From Unio delphinus (taxonomy: Eukaryota; Mollusca; Bivalvia; Unionida; Unionidae), in the NCBI GenBank assembly GCA_029339505.1, contig JAQISU010000123.1, positions 5,068,501 to 5,132,500 of the forward strand: DNA of 64,000 bases. The letters are read 5' to 3'. Both the position numbers and the translations under genes were made by a program. The notes under the pieces were generated by a model. It searched no databases, was not told the DNA's origin, and saw nothing but the letters and a program-made list of their open reading frames with translations. This document shows positions 1 through 9,073 of the stretch, one piece after another. How positions within the stretch are numbered: position 1 is the stretch's first letter; each line of letters opens with the position of its first letter.

Positions 1-38
1 CTCCCCCCCCCCCTGCTGCTACAGGTTAATAATTTATT

Positions 39-700
39 TCAACCAAATATTTGATCGAGTCCGATACGATATCGTGCCCGAGGATCATGTAAATTTATTG
101 TTATAAATCCATGCGGGGTTGACTGAGCTTTACTAAAGAAATTTTTAAATTGATTGAAGTCCATATCGGAACACCATGTCTGCCAAATATTTCGTAGCGT
201 ATGTGTATCAACGCCGTTAAACACAGCAAGACTATTACAGTTATCTCTCATCACTTTTGGAATCTGAGTGTATCGTATATCACGTCAGTGTCTTTATGCC
301 TGCCTCGGAAAAATATTCTAGCTGGGTTTTTTTGATTGTCTAACATCACATCGTCGTATACGACTAAATTGTTAATGTTCCCATCAAGGTCATCCACGGA
401 TGGTGCCTCGTCAATATCGGTTATAAATTCAATAATGCCCTTGCCGGCAATCTCTGAAGCGTTTTCATTAAAATCTTTTAGCACTTCATAGCATCGTTGA
501 TCATCTACGCTAGGAGCAACTAAATACAACTTATTCCACTTCATCCATCTCACTATTAAATTGAGCAACAATTGCGTCTTGCCGGATCCAGATGGCCCGA
601 TTATAATTGCGCGGATAGAGTTTGGTAGCGCTGCATGATGCTTAACTGGTTCTCTTGTTTTAGTCGCTGAAAAATCAATTATATTCATATCTCTATACAT
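39..700 (-). pseudogene. A32-like packaging ATPase (FtsK/HerA class), left copy, frameshifted
   Basis: This is a genome-packaging ATPase of the kind found in Polintons, adintoviruses and other dsDNA viruses with double-jelly-roll capsids; it would pump DNA into the capsid. The Walker A motif GPSGSGKT lies about 35 residues from the start and a Walker B-like segment LVVYDDVM about 80 residues later. The first Met or the Met four codons on could start it. The reading frame breaks near base 283, where a 10-base deletion relative to the right arm splits it into 251-700 and 39-254; the second part continues the C-terminal domain. The start lies only 5 bases from the divergent zinc-ribbon gene. The family call is strong; whether a working copy exists elsewhere is unknown. 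Confidence 0.85.
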
Positions 701-705
701 AAATT

Positions 706-1229
706 ATGGATCTATATTGTGTAAAGTGTAAAACGCGTACTAGCACAAATGATGTGACGACGATTATAACTAGCAATAACAGATCAGCACTTACTGGTAG
801 ATGTGCAACATGTGGTATAAAAAAGTTTAGATTTGTTTCTATGAAATCCGGAGATGTTTTAAAAAAAAACGAGGAGGTGATATCGCAGCCAAGTTAACAA
901 AACTCCCTGGAACCCCATGGGCAAAGTACTCCGGAGAAAAGCACCTTCCAGGATATAGCTACTGTGGCCCCGGAATACGATTAGATATCAGACTTGATGA
1001 TCAAAATCAACCCTGACCCGGCGAGTATCCGATAAACGCTATTGATAAGGCGTGTCATGCTCATGATGTTGCATATAAAAGCAGCAATCTGCAACACAGG
1101 CGTCTCGCGGATGTGAAATTAATTCATGCGTTAAATGCTATTCCTGATAAATCTTTCAAAGAAAAATTGGCTTCGTGGTTGGTAAAATCAGCTATGAAAG
1201 GCAAATTGATGATGGGCGCTTGTAATTAA
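706..1229 (+). pseudogene. Zinc-ribbon plus phospholipase A2-like gene, left copy, broken
   Basis: The first part (706-897) has two CxxC pairs (CVKC, CATC) forming a small zinc ribbon. A run of nine A at 861-869 throws the frame. The second part (about 891-1229) carries a parvovirus VP1-type phospholipase A2 signature: a calcium-loop YCGPG and a catalytic His-Asp in CHAHDVAY. In parvoviruses such a domain acts on endosomal membrane during entry, and similar genes occur in adintoviruses; that role here is inference. An in-frame TGA at 1014-1016 lies between the two motifs and is also present in the right arm, so it predates the duplication or was copied with it. Four bases separate its stop from the integrase start. 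Confidence 0.75.
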
Positions 1230-1233
1230 TAAT

Positions 1234-2165
1234 ATGGAATCTATTTATTATTCTCCAAAAGGATACTGGAGGGGTAACGCTGCAATCAATAAACTCGCCA
1301 ACGCCGCAAAAGTGAAAAAGGCCACTGCGGCTAATTGGTTATCCAAACAGGCTATATGGCAAATTTATCCTAAACAAATCAATTTCTCGCATTTTGATGT
1401 TACCGGACCCAATGAAGTTCATCAAGCTGATTTATTGTTTTTACCACATGACAACGGTTACAAATACGCGCTAACCGTAGTTGACGTTGCGAGTCGATAC
1501 AAACAAGCAAAACCGCTAAAAACAAAATCATCACCTGAAGTTGCTTCTGCATTTGAAAGGATTTATCGACGAGGCCCACTACGCTGGCCAAATCTGTTAC
1601 AAGTTGATCCTGGCAAGGAATTTCAGGGTGTGGTTGCATCTAAAATGAAACATCACAATGTCACCATCAGACGGGGGCATACTGCGTTACATCGCGATCA
1701 GGCAATTGTAGAACGATTTAATCGGACTCTTGCTGAGCGGTTATTTGGATATCAATACGCAAAAGAATTCATCCAAGAAAAGCGATCCCGTGAATGGGTC
1801 AAAAGGTTACCAGGAGTAGTTGCAGCGCTAAATAACGAGATTACCAGAGCAATCAATATGAAACCTAACAACGCAATTAAAAAAAGTATATACCACAACC
1901 ACAGCGGGATAGCGTTTCTCAGCCAATTCTCAGCAATGTCACCGTGAGATATTTATATGAACCAGGAGAACTCGAAAATGGTAAAAAAAAGGGCTACTGA
2001 TCCTATTTGGAGTGTCACTACGCATAGCATATCTACTATAATACGATCAACTGGTAGACCTCCAATCTATAAATTGGATTCAACTGCCCCTCAGAGGGGT
2101 TTTACACGCGAACAACTACAAGTGATTCCTGATATACTCAATTGCCTCCGCGCGGCCTTAACTAG
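1234..2165 (+). pseudogene. Polinton-type integrase (rve family), left copy, frameshifted
   Basis: This is a retroviral-type DDE integrase, the enzyme expected to insert the element into host DNA. The catalytic acidic residues are visible as HQADLLF, LLQVDPGKEF and AIVERFNRTL, with the usual spacing. A C-terminal chromo/SH3-like tail is in another frame (1957 onward, ATDPIWSV and RGFTREQLQV). The main frame is open from 1234 to 1947, then shifts at an A run near 1880 and another near 1981. The natural end is probably the TAG at 2163-2165, interleaved tail to tail with the HNH stop on the other strand. The right copy keeps frame across the 1880 site but breaks later. Confidence 0.85.
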
Positions 2166-2469
2166 CACCGTTGCGTCTATTACACTCAAGACAAGTCAAC
2201 ATTACATTGTTTCTGACATGACCGATACTGTTATTTTTTCTGTCTACGGTAAATTGGCGAGGATCTTTATCCGAATACTGCCAACGCATTATACAATTGC
2301 AACTCGCGCAGTGATTATTCTGTTGTTGCTTCAGCGTAATTATTAATTCAGCATCAATATCAAATTCTCGTTGTTTTTTTTTTGTCTTGTTGTTTGTAAC
2401 CGGAGAGTTTTTTTTTATTAATGATGCTAACATCAATATCATCCATTGTGGTGTCATCATCGAAAACAA
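2158..2469 (-). CDS. HNH nuclease domain, 3' end of the polymerase-helicase gene (left)
   Basis: This frame overlaps the end of the helicase frame by 110 bases and then continues alone for about 67 residues. It has the layout of an HNH/endonuclease VII-like domain: paired cysteines (CASC), a DR.N..GH core and a second cysteine pair (CLEC) followed by N. A helicase-to-HNH shift could occur at the runs of A (minus sense) at 2374-2383 or 2408-2416, which would give one polymerase-helicase-nuclease product. Whether this is programmed slippage, an assembly error or a real indel cannot be told from sequence. The alternative is a separate small gene starting inside the helicase frame. Confidence 0.65.
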   Translation of the reverse strand: MFSMMTPQWMILMLASLIKKNSPVTNNKTKKKQREFDIDAELIITLKQQQNNHCASCNCIMRWQYSDKDPRQFTVDRKNNSIGHVRNNVMLTCLECNRRNGAS

Positions 2470-3868
2470 TTCTTCGAAGTTGATTTATTCGCCGTACTCT
2501 AGACACTGCAAGATAGACTAAATATGGCCACTCAATGCGATTATCGACTATCCAAACAATTGTATCTGCGATGGTTAATCCCTGCGAGGAATGTATCGTC
2601 GTTACATAACCCAGTGTCCATGGCGATTTATCAGCGCGCAATGCGTCTTCGACAACACTGATATCAATCAGCACAATATCATTTAACACTAGTGTTTGTC
2701 TTTCGTTTTTTCCTGGAATTTCAACTTCAATATTTTGTCGCCGTGTATCACAGGGTCTATAACACAGCAGCACTGGGCGCGTTGGGAATTTTTCTTTGTG
2801 AAGCTTAAACAACTTTTTCTGATGTGTTTCTCTGACTATCTTTCTACTTGCCACTACAAAATCGTTTGGTCTCCATGCTTCCCAAAATTCCTCCATGTGA
2901 GTTTCAGGAATTATTTCCCTGATTATTTCGCATTGAACTTTATCGGGTTGCAGTCTAATTAAATTCTTAAGTGTACGTAATTGTTCATCAAGTGCTCTAT
3001 AGTCAGTATCGATTTCTTCATAATAGTCAACAAAATTCTTTAGCCAATCATGTGGACCCGCGCCGACAAATGGTGGTGGTTGGCCATGATCTCCACACAT
3101 TATTACCGCTGTATTCTTTTGCAGCAACCAATCAAAAAACATTTTTAATACATCTACCGAAACCGTGCATATCTCATCCCAAATAATAACCGCAGGGATG
3201 AATTTCTCACCCATTCTTTCAGGGGTCCATTCATCGCCCTTGTATCGAAAAAAGCTGTGATAAGTACAAGCTTCAACGTTTCGTTGTTTCATCTCTCTGG
3301 CAAGTATGTGTGTTGGTGTTAGAACAATCATGTTTGTGAAATCCGTAGGATTTTTCCCACGAAATAACTCAATCGCGCGAGTCGTCTTTCCTGACCCGCC
3401 ACAGCCGTTTAAATAAACTGTTTTATATCTACAAATTGGATCTGATATCGATGGTGCATTAGAACGCTCTGATAAATTATCACCGTGTAAGTAATTATTT
3501 TTAATTTCAACGTCTGCTGATTCAGAATACTCGAGCAGCATTTCTTTTTTAATTCTCCATGATCCCCAGCTTTCATCCGAATTAGTGAATTCAGCAACTG
3601 CGTAACTGTACTTGCTGTTAATGTAAAATGAATCAACGACAACTCTAACCGCAGTGTCAGGAAATCTATTTATCATTGAAAATAAATTAATACAAGCATA
3701 ACCCAGCATCGACGACCTCAAATGTGTATACGGGGATCTGTAACCGTCGCTGTAAATAACGACTGTACCCAATTTTGTTCCATCGGACAAAAAAGCATCT
3801 TTACGATCCACATATATGTTTTTGGATACTGCATCTGCGATTACGAAGTCGTATTCGGTGTTATCCAT
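2360..3868 (-). CDS. Family B DNA polymerase C-terminus fused to SF1 helicase (left)
   Basis: This open frame of 502 residues starts inside the polymerase, not at its true start. The first 130 residues are polymerase palm and thumb: SSMLGYACINLF is the helix before motif C, and VVVDSFYI is motif C with a single Asp retained. A superfamily 1 (Pif1/Dda-like) helicase follows: Walker A GCGGSGKTT near residue 155, Walker B VIIWDEIC near 223, GDHGQPPP near 250, GYVTTIHSSQGLTI near 420 and LAVSRVRR near 455. A joined polymerase and helicase would give replication and unwinding in one protein. The upstream polymerase frame continues through a frameshift near 4042-3900. Family-level calls are strong. 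Confidence 0.88.
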   Translation of the reverse strand: MDNTEYDFVIADAVSKNIYVDRKDAFLSDGTKLGTVVIYSDGYRSPYTHLRSSMLGYACINLFSMINRFPDTAVRVVVDSFYINSKYSYAVAEFTNSDESWGSWRIKKEMLLEYSESADVEIKNNYLHGDNLSERSNAPSISDPICRYKTVYLNGCGGSGKTTRAIELFRGKNPTDFTNMIVLTPTHILAREMKQRNVEACTYHSFFRYKGDEWTPERMGEKFIPAVIIWDEICTVSVDVLKMFFDWLLQKNTAVIMCGDHGQPPPFVGAGPHDWLKNFVDYYEEIDTDYRALDEQLRTLKNLIRLQPDKVQCEIIREIIPETHMEEFWEAWRPNDFVVASRKIVRETHQKKLFKLHKEKFPTRPVLLCYRPCDTRRQNIEVEIPGKNERQTLVLNDIVLIDISVVEDALRADKSPWTLGYVTTIHSSQGLTIADTIVWIVDNRIEWPYLVYLAVSRVRRINQLRRIVFDDDTTMDDIDVSIINKKKLSGYKQQDKKKTTRI

Positions 3869-4614
3869 AATCAGCCGTGAACAATATCGTTTATAGTCGC
3901 ATTTTTTCCCTCCCTGAGTGAATTTTCCGATTATTCTTCTGCCGAGATCTTTTGCTTCGATGTTTCGTTGATTAAATACCCGTTTGGACCACTCAATGAT
4001 ATATTCTTCGTCGGCATTAATATGTTTTCTGGATTCGTCAATTATACTATCAAGACGTTCGGTGTTGGTAACCAGACATTGATTTGTTTCCGATATGATA
4101 TAATTGCTTCACTGACCGTCAGCGAAATTAACGTTTTTGTATCAATCATGAACCGTAATAACGCTATTGGCAGCCACTTCTTTTCAGAAATGTGTCTACT
4201 AATCCAAATATAACAACAGCGATGAAGTCCTGCTGCAAATTCAAATGATACTACACGAGCGAATCCAGTTAAATCAAAATCAGGCAGCGGACCATTAATT
4301 GCAACACGAGTCATTTCATGTACGGGGTGTCCAAATCGTCTAATATACTCAGTACACTCTCCATAACCAAGAAAACTCGCTGGGTAACAAGCAGCCATAT
4401 CAACTGAAATGATATTATCACTGTCGTATTTGTTATTCCATAAACCGCCATGATTAAATTCTAAACAACTAGCCTCAATGTCTGGAAAGAATTCTACGCG
4501 TGTTGGTTTCCATGCGTTTTTGATTCTCGCAAAATGAGCTGCAACCGACGGGATTGTAAATCAGTTTCTCAATAATTGTTCATAATCGTTGATGATTTCA
4601 TCGGTGCCTTCGCC
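3869..4614 (-). pseudogene. DNA polymerase B palm segment with motifs A and B (left)
   Basis: The frame 4042-4398 contains motif A as VDMAACYPASF, the counterpart of DxxSLYPS. After a frameshift near 4050 the next frame carries a motif B-like IIGKFTQGGKK at about 3900-3960 and runs without a stop into the 2360-3868 frame. These two motifs with motif C downstream identify a family B polymerase, as in Polintons and adintoviruses. One residue of motif A differs between arms (MAACYP left, MVACYP right). The frame upstream of 4614 runs into the unique centre but is interrupted between 4580 and 4769. Confidence 0.75.
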
Positions 4615-4768
4615 ACACGCCGTTAAAAACCCACTAGCTGTTTTTTCATTTTGTTGTGAAATGCTTCAGTGCGGTATAATTCACCGTTTGGTCTTACAAA
4701 ATGATCAAACGTATCCATGTCGTTTTCAGTGCTGCAAAGTAACCACACCGACACCGGGTCGTTTTTAC

Positions 4769-5677
4769 TCAAATGCGCAATAGCATCTTTTGAACGAGAA
4801 AATCATCCCTGGAAAATTCTTCTTGTAAGAATTCGTCAGGTGTATACTTTATTGTTCTGTTTCGTGGAAATATTGTGACCGCGGGCGTCCACGCGTGTTC
4901 GTTATGATCAATAATTTTAATTGGGGCTCCCTTTGATTTATATTTTGATTCGTATAAAACTGCTCCGGTTATCGTTGTAACAGTTATTGAAAATCTCAGC
5001 GACGTTTCTAATTTTGCTATATCGCTAATAGTCGCTCCGCAGTCTTTCACCGTTAACTCCCATTGAGCTATTTTGCTACGCCGTAGATCGGTAAGTTTGT
5101 TCCCTCGGGGTGCATTTGTAAAATGTTCTGTTATTCTTGCTGCTACACAATTTAGCGATGAAGTCGCCGGCGACGACTGTTTCATTGGTGTAAGTTTTCT
5201 TATATCAGGTTTTTCATTTAACGGATATATCCCATACACAACTGCTGTTTCAGGATATGCTCGTTCATAGTATGGTTTGTCAATTCCAGTTAACAGACCC
5301 GGCTTAGAATCACGGCTAACAATGACTGTTTTCTTGTTTTTGAGAATCGGTTCAAATTTGTCTCGTATAATCCAACCGCCTGATTCTACACGGATAATGA
5401 ATTTCACTCTAAAAAAATACTTTTTGTTGCCGAGTTGTGATAACATTAATGCTGCGTTGCTGTCGTTCATGGTGGCATCAACAGCACCATCAATTCGAAA
5501 TGTTGACCAGCTATGAGATGCACCGTCGTGTTTGAATTCATTAATGCAATCGCATATTTTATTTATCATGGCTCTATCCGTTATTGCCCGTTTTGGCACA
5601 TCTTAAAGGGTTCTATCGAGATTAAATTTAACGTTTTTGAAAGGCTTAATTGATGATAATCTCTCGAACTCCTCCAT
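4769..5677 (-). pseudogene. DNA polymerase B N-terminal region, single copy
   Basis: This is an open frame of 276 residues (4769-5599) with no start codon of its own other than GTG. Reading upstream in the same frame, after one TAA near 5603, leads to an ATG at 5675-5677 that makes a better start. The segment lies directly upstream of the polymerase palm motifs and in the same orientation, so I take it as the polymerase N-terminus. I cannot recognise clear exonuclease motifs. It lies in the unique centre and is absent from the right arm, so the right arm's polymerase is truncated. It is linked to the motif A segment by a disordered stretch with at least one frameshift. Confidence 0.6.
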
Positions 5678-5719
5678 GTTATAATTAAAACAAGTATTTA
5701 AATAGAAAAATATAGTATA
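5678..5719. promoter_or_regulatory. Short divergent intergenic region, possible bidirectional promoter
   Basis: The 42 bases between the inferred polymerase start (minus) and the Cys-rich ORF start (plus) are almost all A and T and include TATTTAAATAG, a TATA-like string. Both genes begin here on opposite strands. Function is inferred from position and composition only. Confidence 0.35.
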
Positions 5720-6055
5720 ATGAATCACTGCAAGTGGCTAATGATTGGATCGACAACCCCGTGTAACAAATCATTCAGAAGCGAATTCTGTGGGTATCAT
5801 TTACAAAGCGTTCGGAGAGGAAGTTTTGGCCCCCTTCCGTGCCTCCGATGTGGGGTGGGGGTAAGGGGAAAATCGCAGTTGTGTCTCAGTTGTGGCGGCA
5901 AACGTTACAGTGAACTAAAACGCTATTATGACAAACGAATAAAAAATGCAGTCATTGATCCTACTGAAGACTCCGTCAGCGACAAAATCATAAAAACCCC
6001 TCAAGACTACATTGATAGACTTATAATTAAAGCAAATAATAAATTAGACAAATAG
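5720..6055 (+). CDS. Small Cys-rich protein, unknown
   Basis: An intact frame of 111 residues lies in the unique centre of the viral element. The first half has several Cys and His residues that could bind zinc: C..FCGYH, then PCLRCGVG and LCLSCGGKRY, a CxxC pair arrangement. The second half is basic and helical-looking and ends in a Lys/Asn-rich tail. I do not recognise a named family. A position divergent from the polymerase suggests a replication or regulatory partner, but that is inference. It is one of the few frames in the element with no break. Confidence 0.6.
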   Translation: MNHCKWLMIGSTTPCNKSFRSEFCGYHLQSVRRGSFGPLPCLRCGVGVRGKSQLCLSCGGKRYSELKRYYDKRIKNAVIDPTEDSVSDKIIKTPQDYIDRLIIKANNKLDK

Positions 6056-6068
6056 TATTATTATACAA

Positions 6069-6542
6069 ATGAGCCAAGATTTCAGACCTCACCCAGTGCT
6101 TGTTAATTATGAAGCATCCCGTAATGGTATTGATAGAAATTGCAGACTAAAGAAACCGGTTGGACAGGTAAATAATAGAGGGTATTTAATATTTGGTGCC
6201 GGGAAGAAGTAATATCTCTGTCACAGAATAGTATATTAATGTCACAACGGATTGATCAAAGATGGATTTGTGATTGATCATATCAATAATAACAAGGCCG
6301 ATAATTCTCTTTCGAATCTCTAAGCTATCTCACAGAGTCAGAATATATCAAAAAGGGCAGAAATTGGTACTTTTAAATCAGTTGGAAAGAGACCCGTAAA
6401 ATCATTTGATACATCAACTAACGAGGAGAAAATATTTCAGTCAATGAATGAAGCCAGTAGATATTTCGATATTTGTAGGTCTTCAATACGATTTGTTGCA
6501 GAAGAAATTCAAAAATCGGCTGTCAAAGAAAAATGGCCATAA
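6069..6542 (+). pseudogene. Decayed HNH homing-endonuclease-like gene with NUMOD-like tail
   Basis: One frame runs from ATG 6069 to TAA 6540-6542 with three internal TAA stops (6210-6212, 6237-6239, 6321-6323). Around the stops the translation reads CHRIVY, then DHINNNKADNSLSNL, which is the HNH_3 core seen in phage and giant-virus homing endonucleases. The last third (KSFDTSTNEEKIFQSMNEAS) resembles a NUMOD1 DNA-binding repeat. It starts 14 bases after the Cys-rich ORF. It is distinct from the HNH domain at the end of the helicase. It is probably a freeloading nuclease gene that decayed by nonsense mutation without any frameshift. Confidence 0.65.
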
Positions 6543-6616
6543 AATAAAATTCGTATACATTTGAAACGATTCAAGGGGGAGGGGTATGCTTCGGGCCCTT
6601 GGGCTTGCATGGATGC

Positions 6617-7359
6617 GAAGGCACCGATGAAATCATCAACGATTATGAACAATTATTGAGAAACTGATTTACAATCCCGTCGGTTGCAGCTCATTTTGCG
6701 AGAATCAAAAACGCATGGAAACCAACACGCGTAGAATTCTTTCCAGACATTGAGGCTAGTTGTTTAGAATTTAATCATGGCGGTTTATGGAATAACAAAT
6801 ACGACAGTGATAATATCATTTCAGTTGATATGGTTGCTTGTTACCCAGCGAGTTTTCTTGGTTATGGAGAGTGTACTGAGTATATTAGACGATTTGGACA
6901 CCCCGTACATGAAATGACTCGTGTTGCAATTAATGGTCCGCTGCCTGATTTTGATTTAACTGGATTCGCTCGTGTAGTATCATTTGAATTTGCAGCAGGA
7001 CTTCATCGCTGTTGTTATATTTGGATTAGTAGACACATTTCTGAAAAGAAGTGGCTGCCAATAGCGTTATTACGGTTCATGATTGATACAAAAACGTTAA
7101 TTTCGCTGACGGTCAGTGAAGCAATTATATCATATCGGAAACAAATCAATGTCTGGTTACCAACACCGAACGTCTTGATAGTATAATTGACGAATCCAGA
7201 AAACATATTAATGCCGACGAAGAATATATCATTGAGTGGTCCAAACGGGTATTTAATCAACGAAACATCGAAGCAAAAGATCTCGGCAGAAGAATAATCG
7301 GAAAATTCACTCAGGGAGGGAAAAAATGCGACTATAAACGATATTGTTCACGGCTGATT
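6617..7359 (+). pseudogene. DNA polymerase B palm segment with motifs A and B (right)
   Basis: Second copy of the motif A segment (6830-7186, MVACYPASF) and of the motif B-like IIGKFTQGGKK near 7298-7330. The frameshift between them, near 7140, is shared with the left arm, so it predates or was copied with the duplication. The gene lacks its N-terminus because the arm starts inside it. Confidence 0.75.
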
Positions 7360-8871
7360 ATGGATAACACCGAATACGACTTCGTAATCGCAGATGCAGT
7401 ATCCAAAAACATATATGTGGATCGTAAAGATGCTTTTTTGTCCGATGGAACAAAATTGGGTACAGTCGTTATTTACAGCGACGGTTACAGATCCCCGTAT
7501 ACACATTTGAGGTCGTCGATGCTGGGTTATGCTTGTATTAATTTATTTTCAATGATAAATAGATTTCCTGACACTGCGGTTAGAGTTGTCGTTGATTCAT
7601 TTTACATTAACAGCAAGTACAGTTACGCAGTTGCTGAATTCACTAATTCGGATGAAAGCTGGGGATCATGGAGAATTAAAAAAGAAATGCTGCTCGAGTA
7701 TTCTGAATCAGCAGACGTTGAAATTAAAAATAATTACTTACACGGTGATAATTTATCAGAGCGTTCTAATGCACCATCGATATCAGATCCAATTTGTAGA
7801 TATAAAACAGTTTATTTAAACGGCTGTGGCGGGTCAGGAAAGACGACTCGCGCGATTGAGTTATTTCGTGGGAAAAATCCTACGGATTTCACAAACATGA
7901 TTGTGCTAACACCAACACACATACTTGCCAGAGAGATGAAACAACGAAACGTTGAAGCTTGTACTTATCACAGCTTTTTTCGATACAAGGGCGATGAATG
8001 GACCCCTGAAAGAATGGGTGAGAAATTCATCCCTGCGGTTATTATTTGGGATGAGATATGCACGGTTTCGGTAGATGTATTAAAAATGTTTTTTGATTGG
8101 TTGCTGCAAAAGAATACAGCGGTAATAATGTGTGGAGATCATGGCCAACCACCACCATTTGTCGGCGCGGGTCCACATGATTGGCTAAAGAATTTTGTTG
8201 ACTATTATGAAGAAATCGATACTGACTATAGAGCACTTGATGAACAATTACGTACACTTAAGAATTTAATTAGACTGCAACCCGATAAAGTTCAATGCGA
8301 AATAATCAGGGAAATAATTCCTGAAACTCACATGGAGGAATTTTGGGAAGCATGGAGACCAAACGATTTTGTAGTGGCAAGTAGAAAGATAGTCAGAGAA
8401 ACACATCAGAAAAAGTTGTTTAAGCTTCACAAAGAAAAATTCCCAACGCGCCCAGTGCTGCTGTGTTATAGACCCTGTGATACACGGCGACAAAATATTG
8501 AAGTTGAAATTCCAGGAAAAAACGAAAGACAAACACTAGTGTTAAATGATATTGTGCTGATTGATATCAGTGTTGTCGAAGACGCATTGCGCGCTGATAA
8601 ATCGCCATGGACACTGGGTTATGTAACGACGATACATTCCTCGCAGGGATTAACCATCGCAGATACAATTGTTTGGATAGTCGATAATCGCATTGAGTGG
8701 TCATATTTAGTCTATCTTGCAGTGTCTAGAGTACGGCGAATAAATCAACTTCGAAGAATTGTTTTCGATGATGACACCACAATGGATGATATTGATGTTA
8801 GCATCATTAATAAAAAAAAAAAACTCTCCGGTTACAAACAACAAGACAAAAAAAAAACAACGAGAATTTGA
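7360..8871 (+). CDS. Family B DNA polymerase C-terminus fused to SF1 helicase (right)
   Basis: Open frame of 503 residues, nearly identical to 2360-3868. Visible differences are one Lys added by a longer A run (12 A at 8812-8823 against 9 in the left arm, a three-base difference that keeps the frame) and a Pro/Ser difference near IEW. All polymerase motif C and helicase motifs are the same. Preservation of about 500 codons in both arms contrasts with the broken neighbours. Confidence 0.88.
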   Translation: MDNTEYDFVIADAVSKNIYVDRKDAFLSDGTKLGTVVIYSDGYRSPYTHLRSSMLGYACINLFSMINRFPDTAVRVVVDSFYINSKYSYAVAEFTNSDESWGSWRIKKEMLLEYSESADVEIKNNYLHGDNLSERSNAPSISDPICRYKTVYLNGCGGSGKTTRAIELFRGKNPTDFTNMIVLTPTHILAREMKQRNVEACTYHSFFRYKGDEWTPERMGEKFIPAVIIWDEICTVSVDVLKMFFDWLLQKNTAVIMCGDHGQPPPFVGAGPHDWLKNFVDYYEEIDTDYRALDEQLRTLKNLIRLQPDKVQCEIIREIIPETHMEEFWEAWRPNDFVVASRKIVRETHQKKLFKLHKEKFPTRPVLLCYRPCDTRRQNIEVEIPGKNERQTLVLNDIVLIDISVVEDALRADKSPWTLGYVTTIHSSQGLTIADTIVWIVDNRIEWSYLVYLAVSRVRRINQLRRIVFDDDTTMDDIDVSIINKKKKLSGYKQQDKKKTTRI

Positions 8872-9073
8872 TATTGATGCTGAATTAATAATTACGCTGA
8901 AGCAACAACAGAATAATCACTGCGCGAGTTGCAATTGTATAATGCGTTGGCAGTATTCGGATAAAGATCCTCGCCAATTTACCGTAGACAGAAAAAATAA
9001 CAGTATCGGTCATGTCAGAAACAATGTAATGTTGACTTGTCTTGAGTGTAATAGACGCAACGGTGCTAGTTAA
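8759..9073 (+). CDS. HNH nuclease domain, 3' end of the polymerase-helicase gene (right)
   Basis: Second copy of the HNH domain, overlapping the helicase end in another frame. The cysteine pairs and the GH/N core are the same as in the left arm. The A10 run at 8848-8857 is the same length in both arms; the A run at 8812-8823 differs by three. The stop TAA at 9071-9073 interleaves with the integrase stop on the opposite strand. Confidence 0.65.
   Translation: MFSMMTPQWMILMLASLIKKKNSPVTNNKTKKKQREFDIDAELIITLKQQQNNHCASCNCIMRWQYSDKDPRQFTVDRKNNSIGHVRNNVMLTCLECNRRNGAS

Larger units (their letters stand above)
1..4614. repeat. Left arm of a large inverted duplication of a viral element
   Basis: This segment reads as the reverse complement of 6617-11249, with only scattered single-base and homopolymer differences and one 10-base deletion near base 283. 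The inner edge is at about 4614, where both copies share GCGAAGGCACC and then diverge. The outer edge is a C tract at base 2-13, so the window starts inside or exactly at the end of the element. The arm carries, from the outside in, packaging ATPase, zinc-ribbon/PLA2-like gene, integrase, and the C-terminal polymerase/helicase/HNH gene. Only this left arm is continuous with the polymerase N-terminus, so it is probably the parental copy. Confidence 0.9.

Noticed and set aside
2971..3186. Small frames opposite the helicase (and their right-arm copies)
   Set aside because: They are shadows of the helicase frame; motifs lie only on the coding strand.
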